Shown piece after piece: positions 51,799-60,417 of a stretch of 64,000 bases of DNA (position 1 is the stretch's first letter; the number at the start of each line of letters is the position of its first letter). The DNA lies in the NCBI RefSeq assembly GCF_014205255.1, contig NZ_JACHNE010000001.1, forward strand, positions 806,001-870,000, given 5' to 3'. The stretch comes from Streptomyces caelestis. GTDB lineage: Bacteria > Actinomycetota > Actinomycetes > Streptomycetales > Streptomycetaceae. The notes beneath the pieces are model-generated. The model worked only from the letters and a program-made list of their open reading frames with translations. It was not told the origin of the DNA and did no database searches. The position numbers and the translations under genes were made by a program.

Positions 51799-52910
51799 GC
51801 GCGCTCCTTGGGGGCCCAGTCGGGGTACTCGCCGTGCATGGCCTCGTAGAAGGGGTCGCCGGGTCCGATCTCGCCCGCGTGCACGGAGCGGCCGGTGAAC
51901 GCCGCCTTGTACAGGGCGGCGGCGAACTCGAGCGTGGCGCGGGCGTCCTGGCCGCTGCCCGGTGGCCGGGTGCCGTTGTCGTAGGCGTCGAGGAGGGCGC
52001 CCAGCTGGGCGGTGTGGGAGCTGGGCACGTCGTTCGAGGGGGTCCGCCAGGCGATGGCGCGGTCGGAGGCGACGTGCGGGGCCGGGGTGTAGACCCAGCT
52101 GTCGTTGGAGTGGCCGTACAGGTGGGTGAGCTCGACCGTGGCGTCCGCGCAGTCGATGCGGATGCGGCTCACCTCGTCCGGGGAGAGCACGCTGTTGACG
52201 ACGGTGGCGAGGGCGCCGCTGCGGAAGCGGACCAGCGCTGTGGAGACGTCCTCGCTCTCGGTGTCGTGGACGAGCCGGGCGGCCATGGCGCGGATCTCCT
52301 CCCACTCGCCGAGCAGGTGCAGCAGCAGGTCGTACTGGTGGATGCCGTGGCCCATGGTCGGCCCGCCGCCCTCGCTGGCCCACTTGCCGCGCCACGGCAC
52401 GGCGTAGTAGGCGGCGTCCCGGTGCCAGGTGGTCTGGCAGTGCGCCACCAGCGGGGCGCCCAGCTCGCCGCTCGTGATCAGCTCGCGGGCGTGCACCGCG
52501 CCGGAGCCGTAGCGGTGCTGGAAGACGACCGCCGCGTACGCCCCGGAGGCCTCCTCGGCGGCGGCGATCTCGTCGTACTCGGCGAGCGACAGGGTGAGCG
52601 GCTTCTCGCACAGCACCCAGGCACCGGCCTTGAGCGCGGCCACCGTCTGGTCGCGGTGCAGGGAGGGCGGCGTCCCGATGAGGACCAGGTCGGGGCGTAC
52701 GGCGTCCAGCATCGCGTCCACCGAGGTGTACCCGGCGACCTGGCCGCCGGCCAGCTCGCGGAAGGCGTCGAGGCGCTCCTGGTCGACGTCGACGGCGGCG
52801 ACCAGCTCCACCCGGTCGGAATGGGCCCGCAGCGCGGGCAGGTGACTGCCGCTGACGATGGCTCCGGTGCCGACGACGGCCACGCGGCGGCGGGTGGGGG
52901 ACAAGGACAT
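51795..52910 (-). CDS. Gfo/Idh/MocA-family sugar oxidoreductase
   Basis: This is a 371-residue NAD(P)-dependent enzyme. The N-terminal Rossmann motif is VAVVGTGAIVSGSHLPAL, followed by EKPL in VLCEKPLTLSL (catalytic Lys). The C-terminal substrate domain has EGGGPTMGHGIHQYDLLLHL with the conserved GxHxxD-type active-site His/Asp. It is the first gene of the operon, with GAGGAG 7 bp before the ATG. It oxidises a sugar or sugar derivative delivered by the transporter encoded in the same operon. Confidence 0.88.
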   Translation of the reverse strand: MSLSPTRRRVAVVGTGAIVSGSHLPALRAHSDRVELVAAVDVDQERLDAFRELAGGQVAGYTSVDAMLDAVRPDLVLIGTPPSLHRDQTVAALKAGAWVLCEKPLTLSLAEYDEIAAAEEASGAYAAVVFQHRYGSGAVHARELITSGELGAPLVAHCQTTWHRDAAYYAVPWRGKWASEGGGPTMGHGIHQYDLLLHLLGEWEEIRAMAARLVHDTESEDVSTALVRFRSGALATVVNSVLSPDEVSRIRIDCADATVELTHLYGHSNDSWVYTPAPHVASDRAIAWRTPSNDVPSSHTAQLGALLDAYDNGTRPPGSGQDARATLEFAAALYKAAFTGRSVHAGEIGPGDPFYEAMHGEYPDWAPKERA

Positions 52911-53261
52911 GCGGCGCTCCTCGGACGGCCGGCGGACACACGCGGGGGAGCACTTGGTAAGCGCTTGCACCCGGAAGGTGACCCTAGGCGTGAGCGAATG
53001 TCTGGACAACCCCCCTGCATCGACCTGCACAAGGTCTTTCCGAGCATCGTCCCAGCTCGGGGCTGAGATTCCGGTGGTTGCCGGGGCCATGGAAACGGCA
53101 TTCCCCCGCCTCTGTACTGGGGCTTGCCCCACCTCCGAGCGGCTGCCAGCCGGAGTGATCGGGCGGCGGCCCGTGCCTAGCGTTCTGTCGCACCGCACCC
53201 CCCTCTCCGGCATGTCCCAGCCCGTCGCGAGGGGGCATCGGCGACAGAGAGGACACCCACC
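52911..53261. other. 351-bp divergent intergenic region
   Basis: This region holds the LacI-type operator and the promoters for the minus-strand sugar operon and the plus-strand TAP-like peptidase. No gene or further repeat was recognised. Confidence 0.5.
52955..52970. promoter_or_regulatory. LacI-family operator upstream of the sugar operon
   Basis: TGGTAAGCGCTTGCAC contains AAGCGCTT, a perfect palindrome centred on CG, the classic LacI-family half-site arrangement. It lies 45-60 bp upstream of the Gfo/Idh ATG at 52910, where it could block the promoter. The LacI-type gene at 62369 is one candidate binder, but a regulator elsewhere is equally possible. Confidence 0.65.
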
Positions 53262-54824
53262 GTGTTACCCCGCTTTTCGGGAACCGCGAGACGAGCCGCC
53301 CTCGCCCTGACGGCCGCCGGTCTCGCCTTGACGGCGCTGCCCGCCACGGCCGGGGCGAGTCCCGGCCCCGGCCCCGACCCCCTCGACCGCTACCACGACC
53401 AGCGCCTCACCTGGAAGAGCTGCGTGCTCGGCCCGGACGACACGACCGGCAAGGAACTGGAGCAGGCGGGTGCCCGCTGCGCCGACGTGGCCGTACCGCT
53501 GGACTACTCGGACCCCGGCGGCCGCACGATCACCGTCGCGATATCCCGGATCCGCGCCACCGACACCGCCCACCGCGTCGGCCCGCTGCTGCTCAACGGC
53601 GGCGGCCCCGGCGGGACGTCCCTCGGCGACCCGCCGTGGGTGCGCAAGGCGATGAAGGACGTCGCCGCCCGGTACGACGTCGTCGGCGTGGATCCCCGTT
53701 TCGTCGGCCGCAGCACACCGCTGGACTGCCGCTGGCCGACCGGCTCGGCCTGGCGCGGGGCGGGTGAGGACCGGGCCGGCTTCGACCGCGTGGCCGCGTT
53801 CTCGAAGGACCTCGCCCGGCGCTGCCGTACCCACGCGGGCGATGTGCTGCCCCACGCCACCACCCGCAACACCGCCCGCGACATGGACGTCGTCCGGGCC
53901 GCGCTCGGCGAGCGGCGGATCTCCTACCTGGGCTACTCGTACGGCAGTTACCTCGGCGAGGTGTACGCCACGATGTTCCCCGGCCGGACCGACCGGGTCG
54001 TCCTGGACGGTGTGATCGACCCGGACCGGTACGGGCCCCGGCTGCTCCGGGGTGTCGAGCGGGCCAACCGCCGCGCGCTGGAGGGCTGGGCCTCCTGGGC
54101 CGCCGCCCGCGAGTCGGCCTACGGGCTGGGCCGCACCCCGGATGAGGTGCTGGCGACCGTGGACCGCGTCCGGGAGGCCGCGGCCCGCACGCCGCTGCGG
54201 CTCGGCGACCACCGGCTGGACGAGCACGTGATGCCGATCGTCGCCTTCAACGGCCTGTCGCAGCACAACGACGCCGCCTACGGGGACTTCGCACAGGGCG
54301 TCCGGGACATGCTGCGGGCGTCACAGGGGCAACGGGTCACTCCGTCCCCGTGGCTCGCCGGGGTGCTCGAGTTCGTGCTCACGGACACCGACTCCCACTA
54401 CGGCAGCGTGCAGACGGCGATCCTGTGCGGCGACGGCGCCGCTCCGCGCGACCCGGAGGTGTACTGGCGCGACGTGCAGCGCACCCGGGCGCAGGACCCG
54501 CTGTTCGCGCCCGTCACGCAGAACCTCAGCCCCTGCACCTTCTGGGACCGGCCGCGCGAGCGCCCGACCGCGATCCGGGACGACCTGCCCGCCCTGCTGG
54601 TCAACGCCACCGGCGACCCGCGCACCGACTACGACGGTGCCAAGGCGGTCCGCAGGATGTGGCCCTCCTCGCGCCTGATCACCGTGACCGGCGCCGACCA
54701 GCACGCGCTGTACGGCGTCTACGGCGTGCCGTGCGTCGACGACACGGTCAACGCGTACCTCGCCACGGGGCGGCTGCCGGGGCGGGACCTCGACTGCGAG
54801 GCATCCTCGAACGACAGGCGCTAG
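53262..54824 (+). CDS. Secreted TAP-like alpha/beta hydrolase (tripeptidyl aminopeptidase type)
   Basis: This is a 520-residue exported serine hydrolase. A signal peptide (about 1-32, RRAALALTAAGLALTALPAT) ends in AGA. The nucleophile is Ser226 in GYSYGSYLGEVYA, with the oxyanion region LLNGGGPGGTS. The Asp and His of the triad should lie in the C-terminal TAP-like domain, in NATGDPRTDYDGA and GADQHALYG. It is related to Streptomyces tripeptidyl aminopeptidases and proteases SlpD/E. The GTG start has GAGAGG about 9 bp upstream. A strong hairpin terminator follows. Confidence 0.86.
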   Translation: MLPRFSGTARRAALALTAAGLALTALPATAGASPGPGPDPLDRYHDQRLTWKSCVLGPDDTTGKELEQAGARCADVAVPLDYSDPGGRTITVAISRIRATDTAHRVGPLLLNGGGPGGTSLGDPPWVRKAMKDVAARYDVVGVDPRFVGRSTPLDCRWPTGSAWRGAGEDRAGFDRVAAFSKDLARRCRTHAGDVLPHATTRNTARDMDVVRAALGERRISYLGYSYGSYLGEVYATMFPGRTDRVVLDGVIDPDRYGPRLLRGVERANRRALEGWASWAAARESAYGLGRTPDEVLATVDRVREAAARTPLRLGDHRLDEHVMPIVAFNGLSQHNDAAYGDFAQGVRDMLRASQGQRVTPSPWLAGVLEFVLTDTDSHYGSVQTAILCGDGAAPRDPEVYWRDVQRTRAQDPLFAPVTQNLSPCTFWDRPRERPTAIRDDLPALLVNATGDPRTDYDGAKAVRRMWPSSRLITVTGADQHALYGVYGVPCVDDTVNAYLATGRLPGRDLDCEASSNDRR

Positions 54825-54825
54825 C

Positions 54826-54869
54826 GCATGCGGGAGCCCGGACCGTCGCCGGTCCGGGCTCCCGCATGC
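54826..54869 (+). terminator. 20-bp perfect-stem terminator
   Basis: GCATGCGGGAGCCCGGACCG at 54826-54845 pairs with its exact complement at 54850-54869 around a 4-base loop, directly after the TAP-like hydrolase stop. It can also stop transcription of the convergent hemerythrin gene, which ends at 54887. Confidence 0.85.
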
Positions 54870-54886
54870 GGCCGGGATCGGGGCCC

Positions 54887-55378
54887 TCAGGACTCTACGA
54901 TCTTGCGCACGTTGTCGACGGAACCGCAGCCGGCCTTCAGCTGCCGCTCGCGCTCCTGCCAGAACGCCTGGCCCAGTTCCTCGCGCCGCTCCATCGCCAC
55001 GTTCTCGCGCGCGCCGTTGAGGATGGTGCGCTCCTCCTCGTCGGCGTGGTGGGTGACGGCCTCCACGAGCTCCTCGAGCTTCTCGTCCCACTCGTCGGAG
55101 CCGACCTCCTCCACTTGGAGGAGGTCCAGGAGGGCCTTGTTGCCCTCGTCGTGCTCGTGCTCGCCGTGCTCGACCTCTTCGTCGTCGATGTTCTTGTACC
55201 GCTTCAGCGCCGGGTACACCTTGGCCTCCTCGGCCAGCGCGTGTGCGATCAGCAGGTCCGCGAATTCCCGCAGCGCGCCCGACCGGTCGGCTTCGACGCT
55301 CCGCATCTCGCGGAAGAGGTCCTCCATGCGCCGGTGATCCCGGAGGATGAGCTCGACGACGTCTTGTGTATCGGCCAT
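54887..55378 (-). CDS. Hemerythrin HHE-domain protein
   Basis: This is a 163-residue four-helix-bundle protein. His/Glu metal ligands occur in LILRDHRRMEDLFREM, IAHALAEEAKVYPAL, EHGEHEHDEGN and THHADEEERTIL, consistent with a di-iron site. Hemerythrin-like proteins in Streptomyces take part in redox and stress sensing; the ligand is unproven. The centre has an acidic/His cluster. It is 71 bp downstream of the small hydrophobic protein gene on the same strand. Confidence 0.86.
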   Translation of the reverse strand: MADTQDVVELILRDHRRMEDLFREMRSVEADRSGALREFADLLIAHALAEEAKVYPALKRYKNIDDEEVEHGEHEHDEGNKALLDLLQVEEVGSDEWDEKLEELVEAVTHHADEEERTILNGARENVAMERREELGQAFWQERERQLKAGCGSVDNVRKIVES

Positions 55379-55449
55379 GGAACCGGAACGCCTTTCATAC
55401 GAGAGAATCGGGCTACATTCCTTTACCCCATTTCTGACGCTTTGTGCGT

Positions 55450-55620
55450 CTACCACCGATACCAGCGGCCCTTGCGGCCGCCGCTGTCCGCCGTGCGGAT
55501 CACGAAGCCCAGCAGCCACAGCACCAGCACGACCACCGCGATCCACCACAGGGCCTTGAGCGCGAAACCCGCGCCGAACAGGATCAGGGCCAGCAGAAGG
55601 ACAAGAAGCAGGGGAACCAT
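55450..55620 (-). CDS. Small hydrophobic membrane protein
   Basis: This is a 56-residue protein with two transmembrane helices (VPLLLVLLLALILFGAGFAL and LWWIAVVVLVLWLLGFVIR) and a short basic tail ending GRKGRWYRW. Near-identical small hydrophobic proteins are widely annotated in Streptomyces with no function. GGAGG lies 10 bp before the ATG. It may be cotranscribed with the hemerythrin gene. Confidence 0.75.
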   Translation of the reverse strand: MVPLLLVLLLALILFGAGFALKALWWIAVVVLVLWLLGFVIRTADSGGRKGRWYRW

Positions 55621-55713
55621 AGTTATCAACCTCCGCTCCCCCTGGTGCCCCACCGACCAGCGAACACACAATCGATTTCCTGGGTTTACACACCCCTGCC
55701 CAGGGCATATGGG

Positions 55714-56316
55714 CTAATGCCCGGCGGTACGAGCGGTGAGGTCCTCGTCCGTGATGGGGCGGACCACCCGGCAAGGGGTTCCGACCGCGACGGTCATCGG
55801 GGGGATGCTGCGACTGACGACGCTGCCGGCGCCGATGACCGACCCGTATCCGATACGGACGCCGGGCAGGACCACCGCGTTGCTGCCGATCCACACCTTG
55901 TCCTCGATCACGATCGGTTCCGAGAACCGCCCGAAGTCAGCGCGTCGCGAGGGGTGCACCGGGTGTCCGGTCGTGGTCAGTGTCACGCTGGGCGCGATCA
56001 TGACACCGTTGCCTATGCGGATCTCCACATCGTCCACGAACGTGAGGTTCACGTTCCCGAAAAAGTCGTCGCCGATGTGGACGTTGCTGCCGAACCCGGC
56101 GTGGAACGGCGGCAGCAGCACCGTGCGTTCACCGACCGAGCCGAAGATCGCCATGAGCAGCGATCGACGTTTCTCCGTTTCGTTCGGTGGTGTGTGGTTG
56201 TACTCGAAGATCTGCTCGGTGCGGCGCCGAGGGGCCAGGAAGGCCGCTTCCGACTCGGTGTAGACGAGTCCCTTGGCGATGCGGGCCAGGACTTCTTCCT
56301 CGTGAGCATGCGTCAC
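55714..56316 (-). CDS. Sugar O-acetyltransferase (LacA/Maa-like, left-handed beta-helix)
   Basis: This is a 200-residue hexapeptide-repeat acyltransferase. The repeats are visible in SNVHIGDDFFGNVNLTFVDD, RIGNGVMIAPSVTL and WIGSNAVVLPGVRIGYGSVI, with a conserved His in TTTGHPVHPSRR that serves as catalytic base. It transfers acetyl from acetyl-CoA to a sugar such as maltose or galactoside. The GTG at 56316 (VTHAHEEE) has GGGAG about 10 bp upstream; upstream in-frame codons are Arg-rich and not used. The gene is a singleton. Confidence 0.83.
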   Translation of the reverse strand: MTHAHEEEVLARIAKGLVYTESEAAFLAPRRRTEQIFEYNHTPPNETEKRRSLLMAIFGSVGERTVLLPPFHAGFGSNVHIGDDFFGNVNLTFVDDVEIRIGNGVMIAPSVTLTTTGHPVHPSRRADFGRFSEPIVIEDKVWIGSNAVVLPGVRIGYGSVIGAGSVVSRSIPPMTVAVGTPCRVVRPITDEDLTARTAGH

Positions 56317-56473
56317 AGCGGAACGCTCCCTTCGTTTAACCCCTTGGGGACAAGCTCGGCGTGCCCGTGGTTGACCGCGCGTCAGGCACAAGATCATCTG
56401 GCGCTCGCAGAAGTCTGCCGCACTTCACCCCGCAGCCGAGCCGTTTCACCGAAGTCATTCTGAAGGTGATCAG

Positions 56474-56702
56474 TTAAAGCATTGCGGGGCGCCGCCACTC
56501 CCGTCCGAGGACATGGTGATCGAGGAAGTTCAGCACCGTCTCGTACATGATGCGAAGGTGGTTCGGCGCCCTGAGCCATTGGCCCTCGTCCGGGTTCGCC
56601 GTGCATGATCAGTATCGGCGTGGTCATCTTCGCCGCGTGGAAGTGGGGCGAGTTGGCTTCGTACCGTTCGCGCTGCGTCCGCGGGTCGCCGTGATCTTCC
56701 GG
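56474..56702 (-). pseudogene. C-terminal remnant of an S9-family (prolyl oligopeptidase-like) hydrolase
   Basis: In one frame the tail reads RYEANSPHFHAAKMTTPILI and MHGE. It then shifts by one base to PDEGQWLRAPNHLRIMYETV and LNFLDHHVLGREWRRPAML with a stop at 56474-56476. An intact S9 hydrolase has about 25 residues between HGE and the PDEGHW-type segment. Loss of those residues with a frameshift points to an internal deletion. The N-terminal domains are missing. Confidence 0.62.
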
Positions 56703-56774
56703 CCGCCTACCTCTACAAGACTTGGGCCAGCGCCGCACCTCGGAGGCGTTTGCCACCTACGGTGGACAGCGCGT

Positions 56775-57038
56775 TCATCGGCGGACCGTTGCGATGAGGC
56801 GTCGCAGCGCGGCCTGGGCGGGTGGGCCCCAGGTGGCCTTGCCGCCGGGGCGGCCATGAAGGCCGGCCTCTCGGATGAGGATGCCGCTGAGGGCTGTCAG
56901 CACCGCCCAGCCGCGGGCGCGGCGCAGGGTCGCGGCGTCCACCACCGGCTGGTAGGCGTCGTGGAAGCGGTCGGCGGCCCCGTCCGGCAGCAGTATCCAA
57001 GGGGCGGCGAGATCGCAGGCCGGATTGGCGGGGCTGGG
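56775..57038 (-). pseudogene. C-terminal remnant of an aminoglycoside-phosphotransferase-family gene
   Basis: The frame reads ANPACDLAAPWILLPDGAAD, RFHDAYQPVVDAATLRRARG and WAVLTALSGILIREAGL before stopping at 56775-56777, the usual tail of APH-type kinases after the DPxxDLA motif. An in-frame stop at 57039-57041 precedes it and the kinase core is absent, so it is a relic. It does not imply resistance. Confidence 0.6.
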
Positions 57039-57133
57039 TCAACCCCGGCATCGCGACCGCGGGCGGCCGGGTGATCGCACCCGGCAGAACGGGGTGCTGA
57101 TCGCGTTCGGCCACTGAGCACACGGGCGACGCC

Positions 57134-57157
57134 GAGGCGGCCGGTGCCGGCCGCCTC
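57134..57157. terminator. 11-bp stem hairpin in the debris region
   Basis: GAGGCGGCCGG and CCGGCCGCCTC pair perfectly with a 2-base loop. It lies between the kinase remnant and the tctC promoter region and may be a leftover terminator; no intact gene ends here. Confidence 0.35.
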
Positions 57158-57347
57158 AACGTCGCGCGCTCGGCGGGCCCGGGAACTCGCGTCGCCTGGG
57201 CCGCGCCGGCGACCGCAAAGACCAAAACCTCCGTTGGTTCCGCAAGAGAGACAGCCGTCGGCGTCCGGTGCAGCATGTGGCCCACGTCACCCTCCCCCAC
57301 AGGGCCTTTACCTACCCGCAACGACGTACCGACAGGTGGTGGCACTC

Positions 57348-58331
57348 GTGCGCCTGCGCACTCCCCTCGCCCTGCTCGGGGCCGCCGTGCTCGTGCTCGT
57401 CGGACCGCCGCTGCTGACCACCGGCAGCGGCTCCGAGACCGGCACACAGATCCCGGGCCTGCGTTTCATGGTCCCCAACACGCCCGGCGGCGGCTACGAC
57501 ATCACGGCCCGGACGGCCGCGAAGAACGCCGAGGACGCCGGACTGACCCACAACATCGAGGTGTTCAACCTGCCCGGCGCCGGCGGCACGGTGGGGCTGA
57601 GCCGGCTGGTGAGCGAGCACGGCAACGGCAAGCTCGCCATGTCCATGGGCCTCGGGGTGGTGGGCGCCGTCCGTTCCAACGACGCGCCGAAGACGCTCGG
57701 CGACACCACGCCGATCGCCCGGCTCACCGAGGAGCAGGACGTCGTCGTGGTCGCCAAGGACTCCCCGTACAAGACGATCGACGATCTCATCGGCGCCTGG
57801 AAGGAGAACCCGGGCAAGCTCCCGGTGGGCGGCGGCTCGTCGCCCGGCGGGCCCGACCACCTCGCGCCGATGCTGATGGCGCGGGCCGCCGGGATTCCCC
57901 CGAAGCAGGTCAACTACATCCCGTTCGACGGCGGCGGCGAGCTGCTCGCGTCGATCCTCGGCAACAAGGTCGCGTTCGGTGTGTCCGGCGTCGGCGAGTA
58001 CCTGGACCAGATCAAGGCGGGCGAGCTGCGTCTCCTCGCGGTCACCGGCCCCGAGCGCGTCGAGGGGCTGGACGCGCCCACGCTGAAGGAGGCCGGGTAC
58101 GACGTGAACTTCACCAACTGGCGCGGCATCGTCGCCCCGCCCGGCCTGACCGACGGAGAGCGCGCCAAGCTCGTGCGGCTGCTCGAGGAATTGCACGGCT
58201 CGGACGAGTGGCGCAAGTCCCTGGAGCAGAACGGCTGGGACGACGCCTTCCTCACCGGTGAGGAGTTCGACGCGTTCCTCGACGCCGAGGACAAGCGTGT
58301 GGTTTCGGTGCTGAAGGAGCTGGGACTGTGA
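57348..58331 (+). CDS. tctC: Tripartite tricarboxylate transporter substrate-binding protein
   Basis: This is a 327-residue periplasm-type binding protein. A short N-terminal hydrophobic segment (about 4-21) acts as signal or anchor without a lipobox. The Bug/TctC fold shows FMVPNTPGGGYDITARTAAK, IEVFNLPGAGGTVG, GGSSPGGPDHLAPML and NFTNWRGIVAPPG, all typical ligand-loop regions. It captures a citrate-like acid and works with TctB and TctA encoded next. The GTG at 57348 was chosen from three closely spaced GTGs for its spacing to GGTGG. It overlaps tctB (GTGA). Confidence 0.85.
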   Translation: MRLRTPLALLGAAVLVLVGPPLLTTGSGSETGTQIPGLRFMVPNTPGGGYDITARTAAKNAEDAGLTHNIEVFNLPGAGGTVGLSRLVSEHGNGKLAMSMGLGVVGAVRSNDAPKTLGDTTPIARLTEEQDVVVVAKDSPYKTIDDLIGAWKENPGKLPVGGGSSPGGPDHLAPMLMARAAGIPPKQVNYIPFDGGGELLASILGNKVAFGVSGVGEYLDQIKAGELRLLAVTGPERVEGLDAPTLKEAGYDVNFTNWRGIVAPPGLTDGERAKLVRLLEELHGSDEWRKSLEQNGWDDAFLTGEEFDAFLDAEDKRVVSVLKELGL

Positions 58332-58867
58332 CGACGCAGACCACCGACATTCCCCCCGCGGAGCCCGGCGAGCCGCGCTCGTGGCTGCGGGAGCACTCCG
58401 AACTCGGCGTGTCCGCCCTGCTGCTGGCGCTCGGCGTGCTCGTCCTGACGGACGCGCTCACCATGGACGTCGACATCGCCCAGCGCGGCCCGATCGGCCC
58501 GAAGACCGTGCCGGTCGTGGTCGGCGCCGGCCTGCTGGTGATCGCCGCCCTGCTCGCCGTGGACGTGCTGCGCGGCGGCCGGGGCCAGGCCGAGACCGGC
58601 GAGGACGTCGACCTGTCGGAACCCGCCGACTGGCGCACGGTGCTGCTGCTCGCCGGGGTGTTCCTCGGCTCGGCCGTCCTGATCGAGCCGCTCGGCTTTC
58701 CCGTCGCGGGCGCGCTGCTGTTCTGGGGTGCGGCGTTCGCGCTCGGCAGCCGCAGGATCGACCGCGATCCGCTCATCGCGGCCGGGCTGTCCCTCGTCAC
58801 CTACGTCGTCTTCAACAACCTGCTCGGAGTGCCCCTGCCCGGCGGTCCGCTGATGGGAGTGCTGTGA
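58328..58867 (+). CDS. tctB: Tripartite tricarboxylate transporter small membrane subunit
   Basis: This is a 179-residue subunit with about four transmembrane helices (for example [17 protein letters not shown] and [16 protein letters not shown]). The [20 protein letters not shown] segment is typical of TctB. TctB and TctA form the membrane part of the transporter. Its GTG start overlaps the tctC stop and it ends 1 bp before tctA, giving a compact operon. Confidence 0.85.
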   Translation: MTTQTTDIPPAEPGEPRSWLREHSELGVSALLLALGVLVLTDALTMDVDIAQRGPIGPKTVPVVVGAGLLVIAALLAVDVLRGGRGQAETGEDVDLSEPADWRTVLLLAGVFLGSAVLIEPLGFPVAGALLFWGAAFALGSRRIDRDPLIAAGLSLVTYVVFNNLLGVPLPGGPLMGVL

Positions 58868-58868
58868 C

Positions 58869-60362
<1,494 letters not shown>

Positions 60363-60372
60363 CGCGCGTGAT

Positions 60373-60412
60373 GCCGTGGGGGCGTGGCTCGGCCGAGCCA
60401 CGCCCCCACGGC
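60373..60412. terminator. 40-bp perfect palindrome, bidirectional terminator
   Basis: GCCGTGGGGGCGTGGCTCGG at 60373-60392 is followed directly by its exact complement, giving a 20-bp stem with no spacer. It lies between the tctA stop and the convergent DUF2264 gene end, so it can serve both. Confidence 0.85.
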
Positions 60413-60417
60413 GTTTC

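Noticed and set aside
53265..54266. Long antisense frame over the TAP-like hydrolase
   Set aside because: Repetitive Gly/Arg/Val composition, while the plus strand has a signal peptide and GYSYG motif.
56775..57038. Possible aminoglycoside resistance gene
   Set aside because: Only the C-terminal tail of the kinase fold remains; the catalytic core is absent.
57160..57290. Minus-strand frame (MLHRTPTAVSLAEPTEVLVF) resembling part of a cyclic-nucleotide-binding protein
   Set aside because: Too short and without flanking conserved sequence to call a remnant.
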